Shown: piece by piece, positions 26,705 through 33,378 of the stretch
Layout: every line of letters starts with the position of its first letter
Numbering within the stretch: the first letter of the stretch is position 1
Assembly: GCF_051549785.1 (NCBI RefSeq)
Contig: NZ_CP189974.1
Span: 1-64,000 of the forward strand
Direction of reading: 5' to 3'
Source of the DNA: Caldatribacterium sp051549785
GTDB taxonomy: Bacteria > Atribacterota > Atribacteria > Atribacterales > Caldatribacteriaceae
DNA: 64,000 nt
Notes under the pieces: generated by a model
Databases searched by the model: none
Seen by the model: only the letters and a program-made list of their open reading frames with translations
Told to the model about the DNA's origin: nothing
Translations under genes and position numbers: made by a program

Positions 26705-27670
26705 TCAGGTTTCCCCTGCTCCTCGCTCAAGGAGCACCTTTGCTACTTCACTGTCCGTCACGAGGACGTTGATGTACCCTCCCCGAAGGACCGCTTCAAG
26801 CACCTCGAGCTTCTCTAAAGAACCAGCAAGACCAAGAACATAGGGGATGTTCCTGAGCTTCTCCAGAGGAATGCTCATCACCCGCCGGTCGAATGCTTCG
26901 TCGGCCAGGGACCCGTCTCTGCGCAAGAAGTGGTAGAGGATATCCCCCACAACGTCTCCCTTTTCAAGAACCGCCGCTGACTGGGGGTCGCTGAGGAAGA
27001 ACTTCGGGACGATTGAGCCGGGTTTCCGGGGGTCCCCCATGCCCACAACGGCCGCCTGAACCTCGTCCCAGAGCTCCACCACCCGACGGACGCTCTGGTC
27101 CGAGCACAGCGCCCGGGCAATGTCTTCGCTATCCACAAGAGCCGGGGCGTACAGGGGAACGAAGAACCCTCCGATTCTCTTTGCCAGCTGGTGCCCCAGC
27201 TCGTTCACCTGGAAATCCACCTCTATCTGGCCCACGGCTCCGATAAGGGGTACCACCGTAAGGGCAATTTTCCGTTCAAAGAAATGCAGCGCCTCGTACA
27301 CGGTTCGCCCCCATCCAATGCCCAGCACATCCCCATCCCGAAGCACGGACTCAAGATAGCGGGCTGCGGCCCGACCAATGCTCCGGCGGATAAGGGCCGG
27401 AGACCATAAGGAGGCAGGAACCACAACGGCTTTCTTCAAACGGAAGCGCTGCACAAGTTGCTCCTCAAGCTCGGTGAAGGTGGTTGCCGGATTCACCAGA
27501 CGAATCTCCACAATGCCCTGCCGGCGGGCTGCTTCAAGAAGCCGCTGGATGCGAGAGCGGGAGAAACCGAGTTGTGCGGCAATCTCCTCCTGGGTCAGGC
27601 CATCCTCGTAGTACAGGCGGGCTATCTCGTAAAGAAGGAGCAGGTCCTCGTTCTTCTCCTCTGACGTCAA
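26705..27670 (-). CDS. SorC-family transcriptional regulator
   Basis: A 321-residue regulator. The N-terminal helix-turn-helix is LTQEEIAAQLGFSRSRIQRL (residues about 25-45), followed by a sugar-phosphate-binding domain of the SorC/DeoR fold (GIGWGRTVYEALHFF, VPLIGAVGQIEVDFQ, VVGMGDPRKPG). Such regulators respond to phosphorylated sugars. The start is TTG at 27670 after GGGGGAGCGTTC. A strong promoter with an inverted repeat at its start site lies upstream, so autoregulation is likely; the sugar ABC operon follows. Confidence 0.92.
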   Translation of the reverse strand: MTSEEKNEDLLLLYEIARLYYEDGLTQEEIAAQLGFSRSRIQRLLEAARRQGIVEIRLVNPATTFTELEEQLVQRFRLKKAVVVPASLWSPALIRRSIGRAAARYLESVLRDGDVLGIGWGRTVYEALHFFERKIALTVVPLIGAVGQIEVDFQVNELGHQLAKRIGGFFVPLYAPALVDSEDIARALCSDQSVRRVVELWDEVQAAVVGMGDPRKPGSIVPKFFLSDPQSAAVLEKGDVVGDILYHFLRRDGSLADEAFDRRVMSIPLEKLRNIPYVLGLAGSLEKLEVLEAVLRGGYINVLVTDSEVAKVLLERGAGET

Positions 27671-27701
27671 GAACGCTCCCCCTCTCTGTGAGCACTTGCC
27701 C

Positions 27702-27715
27702 TGAACAATCGTTCA
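27702..27715 (-). promoter_or_regulatory. Probable SorC operator
   Basis: The sequence TGAACAATCGTTCA contains a perfect TGAAC/GTTCA inverted repeat with a four-base centre. It begins 5 bases downstream of the -10 box on the minus strand and so covers the transcription start of the SorC gene. Half-sites of the TGAAC type are used by several SorC/DeoR-group repressors. Confidence 0.6.
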
Positions 27716-27720
27716 AAAAC

Positions 27721-27749
27721 ATTGTAGGAAACTCACTCATCCCTGTCAA
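27721..27749 (-). promoter_or_regulatory. Promoter of the SorC/sugar operon
   Basis: Minus-strand TTGACA (27744-27749) and TACAAT (27721-27726) with a 17-base spacer. The -35 is perfect and the -10 has one mismatch. The start site falls in the TGAAC/GTTCA repeat. Confidence 0.85.
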
Positions 27750-27790
27750 GGGGTGAGTCCGGAGGGCAATGTGGTAAAATGAAGGAGACT

Positions 27791-28438
27791 ATGGGCTTTC
27801 GAGAGTGGCTTAGGGAAAAACTCAAGGAGAAGAACATCAGCCAGTTCGAACTCGCCCGGCTCTCGGGGGTATCCCAGTCGGCCATCTCCCGGTGGCTCCG
27901 GGGCCTTCGGGACCCCGACCGGGACTCCATCCTGAAAGTGGCTAAAGCCTTAGGAGCCAGCGAGAAGGAAATCGCCCTCCTCCTTGGGCTTGCGGAAGGG
28001 ATGCTATTTGCCGTGGAGGAAGGCGAGGTCTCCGTTCCCCTTCTCTCGGGAGAAATTCCCTGCGGGACACCCGTCAACGGCTTTGAGGAGTACATCGTGG
28101 GAGCGGTTCCGCTCAACGAGTCCCTCCTTTCTCTGCGCACTGGCCAGGCCCACAGAGCAGGGCTCCGGCTTTTCGCCGTGCGGGCCCGGGGGGATTCAAT
28201 GATTGGGAAAGGCATCGTTCACGGGGATTTCGTCATCTTTTCCCCGGACATCGAGGTCCAGTCCGGGGACATCGGCGTCGTGGACATCGAGGATGAGGGA
28301 CTTTGCATCAAACAGGTGTTTTTCCAGGGCAGCACGGTCATCCTCCAATCGGCTAATCCCGCTTACCCCCCGCTGGTCTTCGTTGACCGCCCAGTCCGGA
28401 TTGTGGGGAAAGTCCTTTTGAGCCTCTCTTTCCACTAA
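27791..28438 (+). CDS. LexA-like regulator: HTH plus S24 peptidase domain
   Basis: A 215-residue protein. An XRE-type helix-turn-helix (residues about 15-40, QFELARLSGVSQSAISRWLR) is followed by an S24 self-cleavage domain. A candidate cleavage site is in GEIPCGTP, the catalytic Ser in RARGDSMIGKG and the Lys in EGLCIKQVFF. Cleavage by RecA* would inactivate a repressor in the DNA-damage response. It may be the LexA of this organism or a cI/HdiR-like regulator; it is not in a prophage. The ATG at 27791 follows AAGGAGACT; the earlier ATG at 27779 lacks a site. Confidence 0.85.
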   Translation: MGFREWLREKLKEKNISQFELARLSGVSQSAISRWLRGLRDPDRDSILKVAKALGASEKEIALLLGLAEGMLFAVEEGEVSVPLLSGEIPCGTPVNGFEEYIVGAVPLNESLLSLRTGQAHRAGLRLFAVRARGDSMIGKGIVHGDFVIFSPDIEVQSGDIGVVDIEDEGLCIKQVFFQGSTVILQSANPAYPPLVFVDRPVRIVGKVLLSLSFH

Positions 28439-28446
28439 TATTCCTC

Positions 28447-28475
28447 TTGTCATAACTCATTCCTTTTGGTATAAT
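28447..28475 (+). promoter_or_regulatory. Promoter of the sigma4-Spy gene pair
   Basis: TTGTCA (28447-28452) and TATAAT (28470-28475) are 17 bases apart, with TGG just before the -10 (extended -10). It lies 30 bases before the ATG at 28506. Confidence 0.82.
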
Positions 28476-28505
28476 CCAGCCCACACGACACCTGGAGGTG
28501 GCGCT

Positions 28506-28913
28506 ATGTCATCACGGCATCTCTTCTATCTCTGGAATAGGAGGCTCAAGGAAGAGGGGCTCAGTGTGGGAAGGCCCTGGAGGGAAGTGCCCCTTCCTCC
28601 TGAGAAAATGGAACGGCTCCCCCACCTTTTCCGTCCTTCCCAAAAGAGACGTATTGCCCTTCCCCTTGAGGTCCTCTCTCCCAAGCAACGCAGGGTGGTT
28701 GAGCTCCTCTTCTTTGAGGGACTTTCGGAAAAGGAAACCGCAGAGCACCTGGGCATATCCCGCCGGTCGGTGCGCATCCACAAAAGACGCGCCCTGAAAA
28801 AGCTCAGAGAAACCCTCGACGTTTCACAAAACCGTCACAGTTCCCCCAAAGAATCGTCACAGTTCTGCGGTACAGTAAAGGCAACATCACACAGAAGGAG
28901 GTTGAGAACATGA
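28506..28913 (+). CDS. Sigma-70 region 4-like DNA-binding protein
   Basis: A 135-residue protein. Residues about 58-105 match sigma region 4.2: LSPKQRRVVELLFFEGLSEK then ETAEHLGISRRSVRIHKRRA. No sigma region 2 is present, so it cannot be a full sigma factor; it may be a stand-alone transcription regulator. A basic N-terminus and a low-complexity C-terminus are not recognised. GGAGGTGGCGCT precedes the ATG. The stop overlaps the start of the Spy-like gene (ATGA). Confidence 0.75.
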   Translation: MSSRHLFYLWNRRLKEEGLSVGRPWREVPLPPEKMERLPHLFRPSQKRRIALPLEVLSPKQRRVVELLFFEGLSEKETAEHLGISRRSVRIHKRRALKKLRETLDVSQNRHSSPKESSQFCGTVKATSHRRRLRT

Positions 28914-29392
28914 AGCGGTTCACTATCCCGGTGGTTCTTGGAGTACTGGCAACGCTCTTTGTAACGGCACTGGCCTTTGCTGCACCCCGATTCGGCGGCA
29001 GAGGACCGGAGAATGTCTGGGGTCCCCAGGAAGGTCGAGGAATACGCTGGGGTCTGGGGAGCATCACCCTCTCCGATGAGCAGAAGGCTAGAATCTTGGA
29101 TATTGAGAAGGACTTTCTCGCCAAAGCGGCGGACCTCAAAGCCCAGATTCAGGTAAAGGTTCTGGAGCTTCGGGAACTTCAGCTCAAAGAAGCCACGCAG
29201 GAAGTTGCAGAGAGCATCCGGGCAAAAATCACAGAAATCCTGGACCTCCAGGGGGAACTCTCAGCCCTGAGGAAGGATATGTACCAGCAGATACTGAACG
29301 TGCTCACACCGGAGCAGTTAAAGAACCTCCCACCTTTTGGGTGGGGCATGGGCGAAAGAGGTCCTCAAGGCTTCTGCCCGAGGTTCTTCTGA
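28910..29392 (+). CDS. Spy/CpxP-like periplasmic protein
   Basis: A 160-residue exported protein. The signal peptide is TIPVVLGVLATLFVTALAFA. The mature part has a helical core with LSDEQKARILDIEKDFLAK, ending in the LTPEQ motif of the Spy/CpxP (LTXXQ) family, in INVLTPEQL-like form (ILNVLTPEQLKNL). These act as periplasmic chaperones or metal-resistance sensors. The Gly/Arg-rich ends (RFGGRGPENVWGPQ, GWGMGERGPQGF) are unusual. It lies directly before a two-component system, separated by a terminator. Confidence 0.85.
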   Translation: MKRFTIPVVLGVLATLFVTALAFAAPRFGGRGPENVWGPQEGRGIRWGLGSITLSDEQKARILDIEKDFLAKAADLKAQIQVKVLELRELQLKEATQEVAESIRAKITEILDLQGELSALRKDMYQQILNVLTPEQLKNLPPFGWGMGERGPQGFCPRFF

Positions 29393-29408
29393 GTACTCCC
29401 TCCTTGGG

Positions 29409-29463
29409 AGCCACACCCCAGGGCCCCCCTCCTTCCCCCCTTGCCCTGGGGTGTGGCTTTTTA
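29409..29463 (+). terminator. Rho-independent terminator after the Spy-like gene
   Basis: Perfect 16-bp arms AGCCACACCCCAGGGC (29409-29424) and its complement (29443-29458), then TTTTTA. The 18-base loop is C/T-rich. The response regulator start follows 16 bases later. Confidence 0.85.
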
Positions 29464-29478
29464 TAGAATGGGAAAGCC

Positions 29479-30165
29479 ATGGGGAGAATCCTCGTTGTGG
29501 ATGACGAACCGTCTGTGGGGGAAATCCTCCGCCTGTACCTTGAGCGAGAGGGTTTTGAGGTCACGGTGGTGTACGACGGAGAGGCTGCGGTTGAGGCGGT
29601 GAAGCGTCATTCCTTTGACCTCGTGCTCCTTGACCTCATGCTCCCGAAAAAGGACGGCTGGACGGTTTGCCGGGAAATCCGGAGCTTCTCCACAATCCCC
29701 ATCATCATGCTCACCGCCCGAGGTGAAGAGGTCGACCGGATTCTCGGACTCGAACTGGGGGCCGATGACTACGTTCCCAAACCCTTCAGCCCCCGGGAAG
29801 TTGTGGCCCGGGTCAAGGCGGTCCTCAGGCGAGGGAAACCCCAGGATACTGCAAAACACCAGGTCGTTCGCCTTGGACCTCTTGTGATCGACCACGAGGC
29901 CAGAAAGGTCCTGGTACAGGGAACTCCCATCAGCACAACACCGAAGGAATTCGAGCTTCTCTATTTCCTCGCCCTCCACCCCAACCGCGTTTTCAGCCGG
30001 GAGAAGCTCCTTGAAGAGGTCTGGGGGTATGACTTCCTCGGAGACACAAGGACCGTGGATACCCATATCAAGCGCCTCCGGGAGAAACTCGAGGCTGCCG
30101 GGGCTCCGCCCCTCATCAAAACCGTGTGGGGCTACGGATACAAGCTCGAGCTCGAGGAACCATGA
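29479..30165 (+). CDS. OmpR/PhoB-family response regulator
   Basis: A 228-residue regulator. The receiver has acidic DDEPS, phospho-Asp in LVLLDLMLPKKDGW and Lys in YVPKPFSPREV. The winged-helix output has TPKEFELLYFLALHPNRVFS, WGYDFLGDTRTVDTHIKRLR and VWGYGYKLE. It acts with the histidine kinase that overlaps its stop. The best in-frame start is the ATG at 29479, only 16 bases from the previous terminator, so its promoter must lie within or upstream of that terminator (a TTGCCC-17-TAGAAT is possible). Confidence 0.94.
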   Translation: MGRILVVDDEPSVGEILRLYLEREGFEVTVVYDGEAAVEAVKRHSFDLVLLDLMLPKKDGWTVCREIRSFSTIPIIMLTARGEEVDRILGLELGADDYVPKPFSPREVVARVKAVLRRGKPQDTAKHQVVRLGPLVIDHEARKVLVQGTPISTTPKEFELLYFLALHPNRVFSREKLLEEVWGYDFLGDTRTVDTHIKRLREKLEAAGAPPLIKTVWGYGYKLELEEP

Positions 30166-31979
30166 AGCGGACGCTTTTTGGCAAGTTCTTCCTCTCGTCA
30201 CTCCTCATCCTCACCGTGACCTATGCGGTGCTTTTTGCCAGCATGTCGCAGCTTTTCGGCCAGTTCTACCTCTCCCTGAAGGAGCGGGAGCTGAAAAGGC
30301 GGGGGGAACTCATCGCCAGTGTTCTCACGTCTCCCACCCAGGAAATCCCCGAGACCGTGAAGCGCCTGAGCGAGGGCATTCATGTGCTCCTTGTACCCTT
30401 GAACCGTCTCTTTGCCCCAGACTCCCCGCTCCGCCATGGTCCCCAGATGATGCGCCCCGGGGCAATGTTCCGGCGCGCCTTTCCCCTCCAGGAACTCGAG
30501 AACTCCCTTCGCCAGGGTAAGGCGGTGACCTTCCAGGGAGTGCTCCCTGTCCTCCACCAGGAGATGCTTGTTGTTGCCCTCCCCCTGCCTCCTGATGCTC
30601 CGCCTCAAGCAGTCCTCTTCCTCTCTACTCCCCTTGCGGATATCCGGATGACCGTGAAGGCCTTCCGGTACCTCCTCCTGTGGTCCGGTCTTGTGGCCTT
30701 TCCTCTGGCCATGGTCCTGGCGTTTCTCTTCTCCCGTTCCCTCTCCGTGCCGCTTCAGAAAATGCGTACCATGGCCCGGGCCATAGCCTCAGGAGATTAC
30801 ACCAAGCGCCTGGAAATTCCCCCCGAAGAGGAGCTCGGACAGCTCGCCCGGGATTTCAACACCCTCTCTCAGGAGCTTGAGCGAACCATCAGAACTTTAG
30901 AGAGGGAAAAGCGGGAAATTGAGAACATCCTTCTTGCCCTCAAGGAGGGTGTGGTGGCACTGGACCTTGAGGGACGCATCCTCTCGGCAAATCCCAAAGC
31001 CCAGGAGGTTTTCGAAACCTCTCTTGAGGGGAAAGCCCGAATTGATGAGGTTCTCCCCCAAGATGTCGCTGCGCTTTTCCAGGAAACCCTCAAAAGCGGT
31101 ATCGCTACCCAGGGGGAGTGCATGTTCCGTTCAAAGCGCCTCATCGTCCGGGTTGCTCCGCTTGAGGACGAAGGAGTGCTCTACGGGGCCGTGGGGGTGA
31201 TTCAGGACATCACCGAGCTCCGTCGGGCCGAAGAACTCCGCCGGCAGTTCATCGCCGATGTGTCTCATGAGCTCAAGACCCCCCTCACCGCTATCCAGGG
31301 ATTTCTCGAGGCCGTCCTTGACGGTGTCATTTCTTTCGAAGAATTCCGGGAAAAATACCTGCCCCTCCTCTACGAGGAAACCCTGCGGATGTCCAGGCTC
31401 ATCCGGGATCTTTTGGACCTTTCCCTCATGGAGTCAGGAAAGGTCCGATGGGAGATGGAACCGGTAGACCTTGCTGTCCTCACCCGGGAAGTTGTCCTCA
31501 AACTCACTCCGCTTCTCCGGGAAAAACGCGTGAACGTCGAAAACCACCTTGCCCTCCCCCTTGTGGTCTTCGGCAACCGTGACCGCCTTGCTCAGGTCCT
31601 CACCAACCTCCTCCATAACGCCATCCTCTTTTCCCCGGAGGGCAGCACTGTCACCATTGAGGCGGAGGAAAGGAAAGATGTGGTGACCGTCTCGGTGCTC
31701 GACGAGGGCCCAGGGATTCCAGAAAATGACCTCCCCTTCATCTTTGAGCGATTCTACCGGGTGGAGAAGTCCCGTTCCCGGAAAGGTGGTGGTGTGGGGC
31801 TTGGTCTTGCCATCGTGCGGGAAATTGTTGAGCGCCATGGAGGCACGGTGGGCGTGGAAAACCGACCTCAGGGAGGGAGCCGGTTCTTCTTCACCCTGAA
31901 GCGCGCCTTCCGGGAAGACGGGTCCGCTCAACAGCCCGGGAAAGACTCAGAGCAATGGCCCCTCCAAGGAGAGCGGTGA
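30162..31979 (+). CDS. Sensor histidine kinase (HAMP-PAS, PhoR/VicK type)
   Basis: A 605-residue membrane kinase. The order is an N-terminal helix (about 10-28), an extracytoplasmic sensor (to about 170), a second helix (LLLWSGLVAFPLAMVLAFLF), HAMP, a PAS domain (about 265-355), a HisKA domain with phospho-His in FIADVSHELKTPLTAIQ, and HATPase with N, G1 and G2 boxes (LTNLLHNAI, DEGPGIP, GGVGLGLAIV). The ATG at 30162 overlaps the response regulator stop (ATGA). Its last 89 bases overlap the convergent gene at 31891. Confidence 0.95.
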   Translation: MKRTLFGKFFLSSLLILTVTYAVLFASMSQLFGQFYLSLKERELKRRGELIASVLTSPTQEIPETVKRLSEGIHVLLVPLNRLFAPDSPLRHGPQMMRPGAMFRRAFPLQELENSLRQGKAVTFQGVLPVLHQEMLVVALPLPPDAPPQAVLFLSTPLADIRMTVKAFRYLLLWSGLVAFPLAMVLAFLFSRSLSVPLQKMRTMARAIASGDYTKRLEIPPEEELGQLARDFNTLSQELERTIRTLEREKREIENILLALKEGVVALDLEGRILSANPKAQEVFETSLEGKARIDEVLPQDVAALFQETLKSGIATQGECMFRSKRLIVRVAPLEDEGVLYGAVGVIQDITELRRAEELRRQFIADVSHELKTPLTAIQGFLEAVLDGVISFEEFREKYLPLLYEETLRMSRLIRDLLDLSLMESGKVRWEMEPVDLAVLTREVVLKLTPLLREKRVNVENHLALPLVVFGNRDRLAQVLTNLLHNAILFSPEGSTVTIEAEERKDVVTVSVLDEGPGIPENDLPFIFERFYRVEKSRSRKGGGVGLGLAIVREIVERHGGTVGVENRPQGGSRFFFTLKRAFREDGSAQQPGKDSEQWPLQGER

Positions 31980-32406
31980 CAAGCTGGGGAACCTGCATGG
32001 CTCGGGCAACAGGGGGAGGAACGGCAACGAGGAACCGAACCGCCTGAGAGAGGATGAGATACTTCACCAAAGCCCCAAGGCAAACTCCTACAATCTCAAA
32101 GGACAGGGATTGCCTCTTTGCCAGAAGTCCAAAAACCGTCACCAGTGCTCCGTTGCCCAACATGATGAAAGGTACCATGGGGCTCAGGGGTGCGGGAAGG
32201 ATACCCCGCACAAGAGCCATCCAGGGAGTGAAAAGGCCAACGATGATGCCGCTCAAAATACCGGAGAAAATGGTCGAGAGGAGCAGAAAGGCGTTTACCA
32301 GAGGACCGGTAAGCATCTGGGGGAAACCGAAAGCCTGCACAAGGAGTGTCAGGGTGAAAAACATCGCCGTCTGAGTCACAAAACGAATCCCCTTTGGGCG
32401 TTTCAC
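31891..32406 (-). CDS. Probable ECF transporter S component
   Basis: A 171-residue protein with about five hydrophobic segments (MFFTLTLLVQAFGF, GILSGIIVGLFTPWMALV, VPFIMLGNGALVTVFGLL). This matches membrane vitamin/metal-binding S subunits in size and pattern; I recall similar sequences annotated so, but the substrate is unknown. No ECF A or T subunits are in the window. The 3' end overlaps the histidine kinase 3' end by 89 bases, convergently. It follows the Dph6-like gene by 6 bases. Confidence 0.6.
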   Translation of the reverse strand: MKRPKGIRFVTQTAMFFTLTLLVQAFGFPQMLTGPLVNAFLLLSTIFSGILSGIIVGLFTPWMALVRGILPAPLSPMVPFIMLGNGALVTVFGLLAKRQSLSFEIVGVCLGALVKYLILSQAVRFLVAVPPPVARAMQVPQLVTALLGGAIALSLSRAVERTRLPGRRASG

Positions 32407-32412
32407 GGCGCA

Positions 32413-33075
32413 TCACCAAACCTCAAGGTAATGACACTTGCCGTCAAACCGGGGACTCCCGAGAGTACACGGAAGGCGATGCCGGTACGGGGGACCGGAA
32501 ACCACCAGGGTGTGGAATTCCCCTCCCTCCCCACAGGGGTCAATACCCAGGGCAAGGAGTTCGGCAACAAGACCCTCGTCGTACCTTCTTCCAAGGAAAT
32601 CCCGGGGCACCAGGCCGTCTTTCACCACGATGACGTATGCTTCAAAACCCACACGTCCCACTTCAAGGGCAACCTCTTTGTGGTCCTTCCCCCAAAGGGG
32701 CAAGAAAGGGACGACACCAGCCTTTCGACAAACCCGTTCCACCCACTCCCGGTGCTCCATAAGATCGATATCCCCAAAAACCCCAAAGGTGATTCCTCTC
32801 TCCTTCAACGCAAAAAGACAAGCAAGGAAGTTCTCCTCGTACTCCGTCCAGGACGTGGGGCGAAGGAGAATGGGAATGCCCATTGCCTCGCTCTGGCGGC
32901 GTAGGATTGCCGCAGGAATGCGATGGGACGCGGATTTCTCGCCATCCTCCCTGAGCATGGAGAGGAGCATCACAACGTCAAGGCCTGCTTGCCTTGCCTT
33001 CCAGAGGCTCAGGTGCGAGTCCTTCCCGCCGCTAAAGGAAACAAAGGCCTGTGGTGCCAAAATCCCCACCCCCAT
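32413..33075 (-). CDS. Dph6-type PP-loop ATPase (diphthine-ammonia ligase family)
   Basis: A 220-residue ATP pyrophosphatase. The PP-loop is VSFSGGKDSHLSLWKA (SGGKDS), and the family segment GEGGEFHT is at about 180. In eukaryotes and archaea Dph6 amidates diphthine on EF2; bacteria lack diphthamide, so the bacterial function is unknown. The start is uncertain: ATG at 33075 and TTG at 33060 are both possible, and relatives begin close to the SGGKDS motif. Its start directly abuts the divergent T-box promoter. Confidence 0.85.
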   Translation of the reverse strand: MGVGILAPQAFVSFSGGKDSHLSLWKARQAGLDVVMLLSMLREDGEKSASHRIPAAILRRQSEAMGIPILLRPTSWTEYEENFLACLFALKERGITFGVFGDIDLMEHREWVERVCRKAGVVPFLPLWGKDHKEVALEVGRVGFEAYVIVVKDGLVPRDFLGRRYDEGLVAELLALGIDPCGEGGEFHTLVVSGPPYRHRLPCTLGSPRFDGKCHYLEVW

Positions 33076-33103
33076 TGCAAAACGAGCTCCCGTGTGCTAT
33101 ATT
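33075..33103 (+). promoter_or_regulatory. Promoter of the ilv-leu operon
   Basis: TTGCAA (33075-33080) and TATATT (33098-33103) are 17 bases apart. Transcription would begin just before the T-box leader at about 33110. Confidence 0.75.
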
Positions 33104-33109
33104 CTCTCA

Positions 33110-33350
33110 CAACACCGGAGAAAGGAAAAGCGACGAAGGGGAACAGTAGGTGCTCGCGGCGGTCCAGAGAGCCTGCGGGAAGGTGGAAGCAGGTCCAAAG
33201 CGACACCGAAGCTCGCCTCTTGAGCGGCTGGCTGAAGGTAGTAGGCGGCCCGGAAGCCTCCCGTTACGAGGAAAAAGCGACCCGCTTTTGCGGGTAAAAA
33301 GGGTGGTACCGCGGGGAAAACCCTCGCCCCTTTCGGGGCGAGGGTTTTTT
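33110..33350 (+). ncRNA. T-box leader sensing tRNA-Leu
   Basis: A T-box riboswitch. Stem I has GCGACGA and the AGTA bulge (ACAGTAGGTG), the distal AGAGA/GGTGGAAGC elements, and a specifier loop GAA-G-CTC-GC followed by TTGAGC, so the specifier codon is CTC (33212-33214, Leu). The T-box AGGGTGGTACCGCGG is at 33300-33314; its TGGT would pair with ACCA of an uncharged tRNA with A at the discriminator, as tRNA-Leu has. A competing terminator follows. Leu starvation would then switch on ilvD onward. Confidence 0.93.
33321..33350 (+). terminator. T-box terminator
   Basis: Stem CCCTCGCCCC (33321-33330) / GGGGCGAGGG (33335-33344) with a TTTC loop and a T6 tract. It is the off-state of the T-box; the antiterminator uses the upstream GGTGG...CCGCGG region. 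Confidence 0.92.
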
Positions 33351-33378
33351 GTTCAAAAGGCCAGAAAGGAGGAATACC

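Noticed and set aside
32110..32904. Long plus-strand frames opposite the S-component and Dph6-like genes
   Set aside because: They are antisense shadows of well-supported genes with low-complexity translation.
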